Origin: an uncultured Bacteroidales bacterium
Lineage (GTDB): Bacteria > Bacteroidota > Bacteroidia > Bacteroidales > UBA932
Assembly (NCBI GenBank): GCA_946616385.1
Contig: CAMOIZ010000029.1
Span: 1-11,977 of the forward strand
Length of the DNA stretch: 11,977 bases
Reading direction: 5' to 3'
Part shown: positions 1 to 7,469 of the stretch, piece by piece
How positions within the stretch are numbered: position 1 is the stretch's first letter
Layout of the letters: each line of letters opens with the position of its first letter
Notes under the pieces: generated by a model
Seen by the model: only the letters and a program-made list of their open reading frames with translations
Database searches by the model: none
What the model was told of the DNA's origin: nothing
Made by a program: the position numbers and the translations under genes

Positions 1-470
1 CCCATCTTTGCGGCGAGATTCCAGGCGACATCGGACAGACGCTCGTCGGTGCCGGGATCCACCGGGGCAGCCTCGGTAGTGAATGATACGGATGCCGCCG
101 CTGCGGCTTCCTGATTGTCTTTGTATCCCTGCACAACTCCGGCGGGGATGCTGACATCATACTGCTTGCCGTAATCGAGTCCGGTAATGCTGACCGTCAC
201 ATTTTTCGAGTAGGCGGCGGTCTTGGTGATTTCCGCACCACCGGTAATGCTGACCTTGGACTGGTCGGCAGCGAGGATCTTAATGTTCTGGTCGAAGGTG
301 AAAACCACCTCCTTGGTGCTGATTGCAACGCCGGTGGCGCCGGTGGCAGGTTCGGTCGACACAAGCACGGGAGCATCGGACTTAATGGCTTCTTCCGTGC
401 CGGAACCGTTGCAGCAGCTGATCATCGGTAAGGCGATTGCAAGATAGATTAGTCTGCGGATATTCATCAT
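1..470 (-). CDS. Lipoprotein glycoside hydrolase, probably GH5, 3' end missing (partial)
   Basis: The reading frame is open from an ATG at 468-470 to the window edge, giving 156 codons and part of a Gly codon. The first ATG immediately follows the GH26 stop codon; a second ATG is the next codon. Residues 1-18 are a lipoprotein signal ending in MISC, with the likely lipid-anchored Cys at 19 and another at 20, followed by a short polar linker with two Glu. Residues about 34-132 form an Ig-like domain of the SbsA/Big_5 kind, 54% identical by hand count to the same domain of the neighbouring GH26. After a Pro-rich linker, the last visible residues, about 143-157 (LSDVAWNLAAKMG), match the way many Bacteroidota GH5 catalytic domains begin, just before their GWNLGN motif. 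The catalytic residues lie outside the window, so GH5 (endo-mannanase or endo-glucanase) is an inference. The gene and its secretion as a lipoprotein are well supported. Confidence 0.8.
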   Translation of the reverse strand, partial: MMNIRRLIYLAIALPMISCCNGSGTEEAIKSDAPVLVSTEPATGATGVAISTKEVVFTFDQNIKILAADQSKVSITGGAEITKTAAYSKNVTVSITGLDYGKQYDVSIPAGVVQGYKDNQEAAAAASVSFTTEAAPVDPGTDERLSDVAWNLAAKM

Positions 471-1913
471 TTATTTCCAGTTTGTCACACTGCCCCTGTT
501 GAGCATGTATGTATTTGATAAAGCTTTTTTCCAGTCATCGACAGAATTGTTCCAGCTGTCGGCATAGAGGGCGGGCTTGCCGTCCACGAAATTGTTCCAG
601 GTGAGGAAATAGAGCCAGGGCGCGCCTTCTGCATAGCAGGCATCGAAATCGAAGAGATTGCCTATCTCGCAGAGCGCAACCATCTTGTTGCCCTTCACCG
701 AGTCGTTGACACGCTTGAACGTGGCGGACTGGGTGGTGTTCTTGTCTACATAAAGATCGCAGCCGACAAGGTCCACACAGTCATCGCCCGGATACCAGGC
801 TTCCATTTTTTCGGTTTCCGCCAGTTTGCCTTCATCACTTGTCTGTATGGTCCAGACCCACACCAGGTTGTTCAGGGCGTAGGTGCCGGTCAGTTTGTCG
901 TAAAGATACCTCCAGAGCTGCCTGCAAGGCTCGGCGCCGTCAAGCCCCCACCAGAACCAGGGGCCCCAGGTGTAGTCTCCGGCGGCCTCATGAAGGGGGC
1001 GGAAGAGTACAGGTATATCGGCATCTGAAAGCAGTTTGAGATACCCGGCAAGTTTTTCTATCTGGGCATCCATGCACTCGTGCTGCCAGGTCCCTTCTTT
1101 AAGGGCGTCCTTGGGATGGAATGCCTTGTTCGCAGAGGTGTAGAAGGCATACTCCCCGGGGTCGTGCTTCCGGAAAACCTCTTCCGATTTGGGCACGTTC
1201 CAATGCCAGCATATCTGGATGATGCTGCCATCGTCCCAGGCCTTCTTCACATCTGAGATGTCTCCATAATCCGGGCAGTCGGCCCATGCCTTCGGCGGCC
1301 ATTCCATGAACAGGTAGTCGTAGCCGAGTATTGCCGGATACTTTCCAGTAATACTGTTGATGTGGTCGGCGAACTGATTGTCCCATCCGCTCTTGCAGGC
1401 CATCGTGCCGCTGAGGGTTTTCTTGCCGTAGTTGTCGAGGAGGAACTGATAGAGCGCCTTTGCCCTCGCACTTGCTTTGGCATTGGTGAGAGTCTTCTGA
1501 GGATTCATCCCGTAGGTCTTGAATTCCTTCATTGTGAAGCTGGTGCTGACGGCTTCTGCGGCACCCTGATTGTCTTTATATCCCTGCACTATGCCGGAAG
1601 GGATGCTGACGGTGTAGGTTTTCCCCTGTTCCAGGCCCTCTACATCCACCGTGAGGGCTTTGGCATAAGAGTTCACTTTCGAGACCGACGCTCCCCCGGA
1701 CACCGTCACTTTGCCATAGTCCGCGGTCAACACCTTGATATTCTGGTCGTAGGTGAACACAATGCTCAAACTGGTTCCGGTAAGATCGGCGGTGCCGTCG
1801 GCCGGGCTTACGGAAACGAGCATCGGGGGCGTCACGGGATCCGGCGGATCCACCTCCTTCCCGCAGGAAAGGAGCAACAGGGCCGCAAATATACAAAACA
1901 GATACTTTTTCAT
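471..1913 (-). CDS. GH26 endo-beta-1,4-mannanase-type lipoprotein
   Basis: This is a 480-residue secreted lipoprotein. The signal peptide ends in LLSC with Cys17 as the lipid anchor, followed by GKEVD, whose acidic residues fit a Bacteroidota surface-export signal. Residues about 32-128 form an Ig-like SbsA/Big_5-type domain, and about 137-480 the GH26 TIM barrel. GH26 landmarks are visible: TLSGT at 166-170, an IIQICWHW strand at 231-238, the acid/base Glu309 in RPLHEAAG, then the WGPWFWWG segment, and the nucleophile Glu416 in ALCEIGN. Most characterised GH26 enzymes are endo-beta-1,4-mannanases that act by a retaining mechanism; lichenases and beta-1,3-xylanases are also known, so mannan is likely but not proven. 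It probably cuts polymer at the cell surface for SusC/SusD import. It starts 43 nt after the preceding gene, just downstream of a strong hairpin, and its stop codon directly abuts the next ATG. Confidence 0.9.
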   Translation of the reverse strand: MKKYLFCIFAALLLLSCGKEVDPPDPVTPPMLVSVSPADGTADLTGTSLSIVFTYDQNIKVLTADYGKVTVSGGASVSKVNSYAKALTVDVEGLEQGKTYTVSIPSGIVQGYKDNQGAAEAVSTSFTMKEFKTYGMNPQKTLTNAKASARAKALYQFLLDNYGKKTLSGTMACKSGWDNQFADHINSITGKYPAILGYDYLFMEWPPKAWADCPDYGDISDVKKAWDDGSIIQICWHWNVPKSEEVFRKHDPGEYAFYTSANKAFHPKDALKEGTWQHECMDAQIEKLAGYLKLLSDADIPVLFRPLHEAAGDYTWGPWFWWGLDGAEPCRQLWRYLYDKLTGTYALNNLVWVWTIQTSDEGKLAETEKMEAWYPGDDCVDLVGCDLYVDKNTTQSATFKRVNDSVKGNKMVALCEIGNLFDFDACYAEGAPWLYFLTWNNFVDGKPALYADSWNNSVDDWKKALSNTYMLNRGSVTNWK

Positions 1914-1921
1914 AATCAGGA

Positions 1922-1949
1922 CCCGGAGGGAGGGTCAGCCCCCTCCGGG
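1922..1949 (-). promoter_or_regulatory. Intercistronic GC-rich hairpin just upstream of the GH26 start
   Basis: The arms 1922-1930 and 1941-1949 are perfect 9-bp inverted repeats (CCCGGAGGG / CCCTCCGGG) around a 10-nt loop. The stem could be extended by two G-C pairs past a bulged A. In the minus-strand mRNA it falls between the stop codon of the 813-residue protein and the GH26 ATG, with its base 8 nt from that ATG. No U-tract follows it in either direction, so it does not look like an intrinsic terminator. It more likely affects translation initiation of GH26, or the processing and stability of the upstream message. Its function is inferred; the structure is directly visible. Confidence 0.6.
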
Positions 1950-1956
1950 CAAAAAG

Positions 1957-4398
1957 TTAAAAGATGGTAACCTTGGTGAAGGTGAGGCCGGAGCCCTGGA
2001 TAATGATACCAATATTATCCTGCTCTTCAGCACTGCCCTTCTTGGCCTGGATGTTGTCCAGAATCTCTTTGGTCAGGACCATCTTGGTGCAGCGGTCCAG
2101 AATGCCATCCGTGAACCATCCGTACACGTCGGTAGGAACAAGGGTGCCGTTGAAGGTGGTTCCGCCGGCATTGTCGAAGTTGATGCCGCTCCAGTCGCCA
2201 TAGTTCACCTGAGCCTGGTCCCACTGCTGATCCACCTGAGTGTAGTAGAACGACAGTATCTGGCCTTCCTGCACACCTTCGAACCTGGCGGCAGGAATCA
2301 GAACACGGCCACCGTCGCCCCAGCTGATCTGGACCTTTCCTTCCCAGATATCAATTTCCTGAGGAACTTCCTGCAGAATCTCTATCTTGGTGAAGGTAAG
2401 GCCGGAACCCTGAATAATGATTCCAAGATCAGTCTGATCTTCTGCGCTGCCCTTCTTGGCCTGGATGTTGTCGAGGATATCCTTTGTGAGCACAACCTCC
2501 GTGCAACGGTCCAAAATGCCATCCGTGAACCATCCGTACACATCGGTGGGAACAAGGGTGCCGTTGAAGGTAGTTCCACCGGCATCATCGAAGTTGATAC
2601 CGGACCAGTCACCATAGTTCACCTGGGCCTGATCCCACTGCTGGTCCACCTGAGTGTAGTAGAGCCGCATTACGGTACCGCCCTTTATACCCACGAACTT
2701 CTCCGCAGGAACCAGAATACGGCCGCCGTCACCCCAGGTAATCTGGGTCTTGCCTTCCCAGGCGATGATGTGGTTGATCTCGAGCTGAACCCCGATTTGG
2801 CTGGGGCAGACTTCCTTGTCGCCATTCATCAGTTCGAAGGTGATGTTGTAGCTGCCGACCTTGTTGTAAGGCATGATGAAGGAAACCTCGTCGTCGGTAC
2901 GTTTGATATACTGAGTCACCTTGGCATCACCGATGTAGATGCGGTCTACCATCATGAAGTTGGAGCCCTTGAGCGTCACGGTTGCACCGATGTGCTCGGC
3001 AGCAGGCATCTCGTTCACGATGATGAAGGAGTGGTAATTGACGGTGATATCCTCGGCAGGTTCGACTTTTTCGCCGTTAGCGAGTTTGAGAACTACCTTG
3101 CCGCTGACCGAAGTCGATGCGGTGGCAATCTCTATCGCACCTTCCTTGAGTTCGAAAGCCTCATCCTTGCCACCGAGAGTGACTCCGGTGATAAGGTCGA
3201 GATCCGTACCGCTGACTTTGAGGGTGTCTCCGGCATAAATGGCGGTGGGAGCAATAGCTGTAACGGTGGGATGCACGAGGGTGTAAGCCACGGAAACCTG
3301 ATCACCGCTGTCCATGGTGAGGGTTACGTCACCTTCTGTTGCCTTTGCAGGAACGGTAAGCGTAATCTTGCCGTCTGCGAATGCAAATTCCACGCTGGAT
3401 GCACCGGGCAGGCCTACGCCCGTGATGAGATCGAGACCGGTGCCGCTGATAGTCAGGACTTCACCGGCCTTGACGGGCTGGGGAGCTGCAGAAAGTCCGG
3501 TAGGTACCACCAGCGTGATGGTGCCGGCCTTGAAGCTCTTGCCGGCAAAACTGACGGCGTTCACGTCGCCGCTCTGTGCCGTTGCAGGCAAACTGAGAGA
3601 GAGAGTCTTATTATCTGCCGAAACGGTGAAATCCGGCACTTCGGTGCCGCCCTCGAAAACGACCTTTTCGATCATGTTCAGGTAGGCGCCCTTGATGGTC
3701 AGGGTCTGGCCGGGTTTTGCGCTGGCGATTTCTAGGCTGCTGACAGTAGGGTCACCGATAACAAGATCAGCCTCGGAATAGCTCTTGTTGGCAATAGCAT
3801 CGGGATCCTCCGCTTCGTCGGCATCCCCAAGAATGATCTTGCCGGTAACCGCCTTGGCGGGCACCACTACCTTGAGGCTCTTACGGGTCTTTTCGGTGAT
3901 AGCGTCGCCGGAAGCGATGACTCCGTTCGCAAAGATGACTTCCTGGATCAGGTTCATATAGTCTCCCGTAACGGTGATGACGTCTCCGGGCATTGCGCTC
4001 TTGGGAGTAAAGTCGGTAAACTCGATGGGCTCGGTGTAAGTGAGCTCGGTAAGACTGGTAAGAGTCTTTCCGTCCTTACTTACGATTGAGATCTTGCCCA
4101 CCTCTTCGGTAGTATTCGGAAGCTTTACGGTAATCTTGCTCTTCTTCCCTTTCTCTACGACGGTGATATCCGTAATAGGGTCGATTCCGGGAATCCGGAC
4201 CTCGGCAACCTCCTCGAGGAAACTACCGATGATGGTGAGCTCGCCTCCGCGATAAATAGGATTAGGAGCGAAGGAACCGAATGCGAGTTCCGAGCTGAAC
4301 TGATCCGTATCGAGTTCGGCGCTGGTCTGGCAGGCCTGGAAGGATGCCAGAGCGATAGCGGCGATGCATATAAGTTTAAAAATGTTTTTCATACGCAT
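1957..4398 (-). CDS. Multidomain IPT/TIG surface lipoprotein with two tandem C-terminal glycan-binding-like modules
   Basis: This is an 813-residue protein with a lipoprotein signal and Cys23 as the likely anchor (SFQAC); translation may instead start at Met3 (MKNIFK). Six Ig-like IPT/TIG repeats follow at roughly 42-123, 127-215, 217-298, 299-375, 376-455 and 456-541. They are recognisable by a recurring pattern of a Gly/Asp turn, a hydrophobic T-I/V-x-G strand and LxLIxxV, for example GTGLDLITGVGLPG. Residues about 545-675 and 683-813 are two copies of a module of about 130 residues beginning WEGK, with conserved aromatics (Trp588, Tyr595, Trp598, Tyr621, Trp623 in the first copy). I cannot assign this module to a named family. 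Its position at the tip of an Ig stack, downstream of SusCD in a PUL, suggests a surface glycan-binding protein holding ligand sites away from the membrane. No catalytic motif is visible. The gene starts 6 nt after the previous stop. Confidence 0.85.
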   Translation of the reverse strand: MRMKNIFKLICIAAIALASFQACQTSAELDTDQFSSELAFGSFAPNPIYRGGELTIIGSFLEEVAEVRIPGIDPITDITVVEKGKKSKITVKLPNTTEEVGKISIVSKDGKTLTSLTELTYTEPIEFTDFTPKSAMPGDVITVTGDYMNLIQEVIFANGVIASGDAITEKTRKSLKVVVPAKAVTGKIILGDADEAEDPDAIANKSYSEADLVIGDPTVSSLEIASAKPGQTLTIKGAYLNMIEKVVFEGGTEVPDFTVSADNKTLSLSLPATAQSGDVNAVSFAGKSFKAGTITLVVPTGLSAAPQPVKAGEVLTISGTGLDLITGVGLPGASSVEFAFADGKITLTVPAKATEGDVTLTMDSGDQVSVAYTLVHPTVTAIAPTAIYAGDTLKVSGTDLDLITGVTLGGKDEAFELKEGAIEIATASTSVSGKVVLKLANGEKVEPAEDITVNYHSFIIVNEMPAAEHIGATVTLKGSNFMMVDRIYIGDAKVTQYIKRTDDEVSFIMPYNKVGSYNITFELMNGDKEVCPSQIGVQLEINHIIAWEGKTQITWGDGGRILVPAEKFVGIKGGTVMRLYYTQVDQQWDQAQVNYGDWSGINFDDAGGTTFNGTLVPTDVYGWFTDGILDRCTEVVLTKDILDNIQAKKGSAEDQTDLGIIIQGSGLTFTKIEILQEVPQEIDIWEGKVQISWGDGGRVLIPAARFEGVQEGQILSFYYTQVDQQWDQAQVNYGDWSGINFDNAGGTTFNGTLVPTDVYGWFTDGILDRCTKMVLTKEILDNIQAKKGSAEEQDNIGIIIQGSGLTFTKVTIF
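1960..2346 (-). repeat. Second copy of an in-frame 414-bp-period tandem duplication
   Basis: Encodes residues 685-813, the protein's extreme C-terminus. It aligns without gaps to residues 547-675, with an offset of 138 residues (414 bp). By hand count about 103 of 129 residues are identical. Differences cluster in the first third of the module and at its end. Confidence 0.9.
2374..2760 (-). repeat. First copy of an in-frame 414-bp-period tandem duplication
   Basis: Encodes residues 547-675 of the IPT/TIG lipoprotein. The core at residues 580-633 (bases 2500-2661) has one amino-acid difference from its partner over 54 residues. The DNA of the two cores differs at about 15 of 162 positions, nearly all silent. 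A short linker of about nine residues rich in Glu, Gln and Pro joins the two modules. Confidence 0.9.
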
Positions 4399-4404
4399 AA
4401 TCCA

Positions 4405-5685
4405 TTAAAGAGGTACAACACGGATATTGTCGATAGCGATGATAGGAGATCCTGCGGTACCGGGAGTCGATCCACCGTACACGAACAAGGAGAAGCCGTG
4501 CAGGTAGCTGTCGTCGAATGCGGTCGAGCAGGCAGCGCCTCCGCAGACCTTGTTGAACTCGGAGAGAGGGAAAGAAACGGTCTGCCACTTATCCCCGGTG
4601 TCGTATTTTCCGGTAGCTGTCCAAGGCTCCCACACATAACGGGGCAGGGTATCTGCAGTATAGTAAGCATTGGTCATGTTGGCCTCGGAAACGGATGCCT
4701 CGTTGGAGAACATGATCTGCAGGGCGTAGCTGGTCCAGGGATTGGTCGTAGGAACCATGATCTCGAACTTGAGGCAAAGACCGCCTACGCCATATTTCTT
4801 GATGTAGTTGGCAAAATCGGTGTTAGAATACAGCGGAGGATTTGCGCTTCCGACTGCTCCGGGCCAATAGTTGAAGGCCATCTCGTCTTCTTTCCAGTCA
4901 TCCCACGGGCCTGCTGCCATATCGGCGGCAAAAGCGATGTAATTGCCGCTGAGGGCAGGGAACGCGTGATCGCCGGGAGCGTGAAGGACCTTGCTGCCAT
5001 CACGCCAGCCGGCGCCGATAGCACGGCCGTAGACGCCGTCCCAGTCGAAGAGAATGTTGCGCGTGTCGCGGAACTGGAAGTTACTGCGGCCGGTACCGGA
5101 TGCAGTGGTAACCTCGACGGGGCCGGATGCAGCACCTGCAGGCACCTTGAAGGTGATGGTTTCGGAGGAAACCACGGTGTAGTTGCTGACGGAGACGCCG
5201 GGGATATTGACTCCGGTAACATCGATAAAGTACTTTCCCTTGAGGGTCACTTCCTCACCGTCGGCAGCCCATTCATTGCTGATGGAAGTAACCTTCGGGA
5301 CAGGAGGAAGGATCTTGAAATCGTAGGTGACGGAGTCCTTGGCCGCAGTGACAAGGTATATTTTGTCGGTCTGCACGGTGGCAGCGGTGCTCGGCACTGC
5401 AACGATCAGGGTGTTGTCGGTAATGTAGCTGGTATTCAGCACGGCGGCCTGGTCGTTGAAATAGATGTCGTGCACGCTGCGCAGGTTGGAGCCTACGATG
5501 CAGAGCACCTCGTCCATGAAGGCCTGGGTGATGAACACGTCCTGGTCGGCATACCGTACGAAATCTACCGTAGGCTTGCCTTCCGTAGCGTGAAAGCGGT
5601 CCGGATAATCCTCTGCGCAGGATGCGAGAGCAAAGATTCCGGCGATGATTCCTATATATTTTAGCATTGATTTCATAAGGCTCAT
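4405..5685 (-). CDS. Surface glycan-binding lipoprotein (SGBP-B/SusE-position), two IPT/TIG domains plus C-terminal ligand domain
   Basis: This is a 426-residue lipoprotein with anchor Cys23 in FALASC, followed by AEDYPD, whose acidic residues suit surface export. Met4 (MKSMLK) is an equally plausible start and gives a more typical signal peptide. Residues about 38-125 form a first IPT/TIG-like domain and about 129-206 a second (VTLKGKYFIDVTGVNIPG). From about 209, the NILFDWDG segment opens a C-terminal beta-rich domain running to the end (IIAIDNIRVVPL), rich in Trp and Tyr. This resembles the ligand-binding domain of SGBP-B proteins, first described in xyloglucan PULs and now found in PULs for several glycans; the substrate cannot be read from the family. 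The gene lies 3 nt after susD, the usual place for such a protein, which binds polysaccharide at the surface and passes it to SusC/SusD. No enzymatic residues are apparent. Confidence 0.85.
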   Translation of the reverse strand: MSLMKSMLKYIGIIAGIFALASCAEDYPDRFHATEGKPTVDFVRYADQDVFITQAFMDEVLCIVGSNLRSVHDIYFNDQAAVLNTSYITDNTLIVAVPSTAATVQTDKIYLVTAAKDSVTYDFKILPPVPKVTSISNEWAADGEEVTLKGKYFIDVTGVNIPGVSVSNYTVVSSETITFKVPAGAASGPVEVTTASGTGRSNFQFRDTRNILFDWDGVYGRAIGAGWRDGSKVLHAPGDHAFPALSGNYIAFAADMAAGPWDDWKEDEMAFNYWPGAVGSANPPLYSNTDFANYIKKYGVGGLCLKFEIMVPTTNPWTSYALQIMFSNEASVSEANMTNAYYTADTLPRYVWEPWTATGKYDTGDKWQTVSFPLSEFNKVCGGAACSTAFDDSYLHGFSLFVYGGSTPGTAGSPIIAIDNIRVVPL

Positions 5686-5688
5686 CGA

Positions 5689-7458
5689 TTAAAAGTTATA
5701 CGAATAAGTCTCACGCACGTCAACGTGGATGGGTTCTGCAGTAGAGGCCACGTTGGGATTGAGGACCACGTCTTCGGTAGGGAACGGCATGGTGAACATC
5801 TCGGGCTTAACGTCGGTGAGCTGATACTGGGTGGTATCGTAACTGATTCCGCTGGCATCCCATGCATTTGCACCCGGGCCTACGTAATTGCCCTTTTCGT
5901 CGCAGACGAAGCTCTTGTATGCATCGTCCAGTCCACCATAGACAGAGCGCCTCTGGGCCTTGATCTCGGCAATCACATCGTCCATCTTGTAGTAGGAACG
6001 GCGTACGAAGTCGTACCAGTTGTCGCCTTCGAGGGCGAGTTCCAGACGGCGTTCTTTCCAGATATCGTTGATAGTCACCGAGGTAAGATCTGCCGCATGA
6101 GCGCGCTGGCGCACCTTGTTTACGTATGTAAGAGCGGTAGAAGCATCGTTGGTGAGCAGGCAGGCCTCTGCATAGACGAGGTAAACATCCGACAGCCTGA
6201 GGATATGGGTAGGCAGGGAGTTGTACATATATGCCGGGGAATGACCGACTGCGGCCACATGGTCTGCAGTGTCACCATAGAGATGCTTGGCGAAGTTGGC
6301 GCCGGTGCCGCATCCGAATGCACCGGAAGTGGGATTCGGAGAGTAGCTGGAATCGTAGAAGAAACGATAGAAATCGAATCCGCCCATGTCGGTCCAGAAG
6401 TAATCGTACTGGTCGCCGAACATCATCATGGTCGCCTGACGGCGGTCATCCTTGTTCACGCGGGACTGGGGATTCTCGGAAGCGGAAACTCCGAAGAGAT
6501 CCTGGAGGTCCACCGAAGGGCCTTTCCAGTCGCCCCAGAGGTCGCCGAATTCATCGAAACCGACGAGACCCACGTCGCACTGGATGGAGTTCTGTGCAGT
6601 CCAGGCCTGAGGAGTAGCTGTCCAGAGCCAGGAAATGAGGCATTCACCGGTCTGGTTGTACACTTCGGGAGAGAGACGGAACACGTCCGAATACTTGGGA
6701 GTAAGGCTGCGTCCGGAATTCTCGATGACATCCTTTGCCAGATCGCGGGCCTTGGTGAGGTCGGCATCGTCGAGACTGCCGGTCACGCCTGCCTTGGTGA
6801 GATAAACCTTGGCGAGGAGTGCTTCTGCCGCATAGTAATCGATGCGGGGCTTCTGACCGATATAGCTCTTCTTGGGAAGGAACTTCAGCGCCTCTTCGAG
6901 GGTGATGATCACATAATCGTAAACATCGGCCTTCTGCACCTTGGAAACCTCGTTGTAGGAGTTCTCCTTAATGATTTCGGTGTTGTCATGGATGATGGGA
7001 ACGTCACCGAAGGTGCGCACCAGGAAGAAATATGCCATGGCTTTCCATGCGAGGGCTTCGCCTATGGCCCTGTCCTTGACTTCCTTGGAAGCGCTTCCGG
7101 TAGAGTTGAGGATGTTCTGGATGACGGTGTTGCAGTGAGCATTCACCGACCAGAGGGCGTACGCCATATTCTTGAGGTCGCCGTCGGTGCCGTTGACAGT
7201 AAGCGTGATGTAGTTGCTCGAGCCTTCGAACACGTTGCCGGCCATGGTTTCTCCACCGTAGATGAAGAAGCGAATGATATCGTACCAGGGAGAGTTGTAG
7301 AGGTAGTTGACACCCTGCTCAACCTGAGCGTCGTTCTGATAATAAGTCGCACTGGAAAGGGAGTCCTCCGTAGGCCTGTCCAGGAATTCGGAGCAGGACG
7401 CCACAGTGAGAGCCATCAGAATAGTTGCGAAAATCTTGAAAATATTTTTCATAATCAT
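5689..7458 (-). CDS. susD: SusD/RagB-family nutrient-binding outer-membrane lipoprotein
   Basis: Product of 589 residues from the first ATG or 587 from Met3; Met3 (7452) is preferred because an AGGAGG lies 8 nt before it but only 2 nt before the first ATG. The signal peptide ends in VASC with anchor Cys22, followed by SEFLD, typical of the family. SusD hallmarks are visible: an amphipathic helix with AMAYFFLVRTFGDVPII at 140-156, a TPR-like ILRLSDVYLVYAEA at 419-432, and IWKERRLELALEG at 466-478 followed by NWYDFVRR. The length is usual for the family. SusD caps the SusC barrel and binds oligosaccharides for import. The gene follows susC by 11 nt, and the pair almost certainly forms one complex. 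Ligand specificity cannot be predicted from sequence. Confidence 0.96.
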   Translation of the reverse strand: MIMKNIFKIFATILMALTVASCSEFLDRPTEDSLSSATYYQNDAQVEQGVNYLYNSPWYDIIRFFIYGGETMAGNVFEGSSNYITLTVNGTDGDLKNMAYALWSVNAHCNTVIQNILNSTGSASKEVKDRAIGEALAWKAMAYFFLVRTFGDVPIIHDNTEIIKENSYNEVSKVQKADVYDYVIITLEEALKFLPKKSYIGQKPRIDYYAAEALLAKVYLTKAGVTGSLDDADLTKARDLAKDVIENSGRSLTPKYSDVFRLSPEVYNQTGECLISWLWTATPQAWTAQNSIQCDVGLVGFDEFGDLWGDWKGPSVDLQDLFGVSASENPQSRVNKDDRRQATMMMFGDQYDYFWTDMGGFDFYRFFYDSSYSPNPTSGAFGCGTGANFAKHLYGDTADHVAAVGHSPAYMYNSLPTHILRLSDVYLVYAEACLLTNDASTALTYVNKVRQRAHAADLTSVTINDIWKERRLELALEGDNWYDFVRRSYYKMDDVIAEIKAQRRSVYGGLDDAYKSFVCDEKGNYVGPGANAWDASGISYDTTQYQLTDVKPEMFTMPFPTEDVVLNPNVASTAEPIHVDVRETYSYNF

Positions 7459-7460
7459 TT

Positions 7461-7466
7461 CCTCCT
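7461..7466 (-). promoter_or_regulatory. Shine-Dalgarno-like AGGAGG before susD
   Basis: The minus strand reads AGGAGG directly after the susC stop codon. It lies 2 nt before the ATG at 7458 and 8 nt before the ATG at 7452, which favours the second as the susD start. A full-strength Shine-Dalgarno is uncommon in Bacteroidota, where initiation generally depends on A-rich unstructured leaders. No comparable motif precedes the other genes in the window. Confidence 0.6.
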
Positions 7467-7469
7467 ATT

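Noticed and set aside
1922..1956. Intrinsic terminator between the IPT/TIG gene and GH26
   Set aside because: The stem is strong but no T-run follows it on either strand. A short T-run lies before it on the minus strand, which is the wrong side.
1960..2760. Assembly artefact producing a false duplication
   Set aside because: The copies differ at many silent sites and at about a fifth of residues overall, so they are real, diverged sequences.
1753..3735. Plus-strand open frame (660 codons) opposite the IPT/TIG protein, showing internal repeats
   Set aside because: The apparent repeats are mirror images of the tandem duplication on the minus strand. The frame also runs into the GH26 gene and lacks any recognisable motif.
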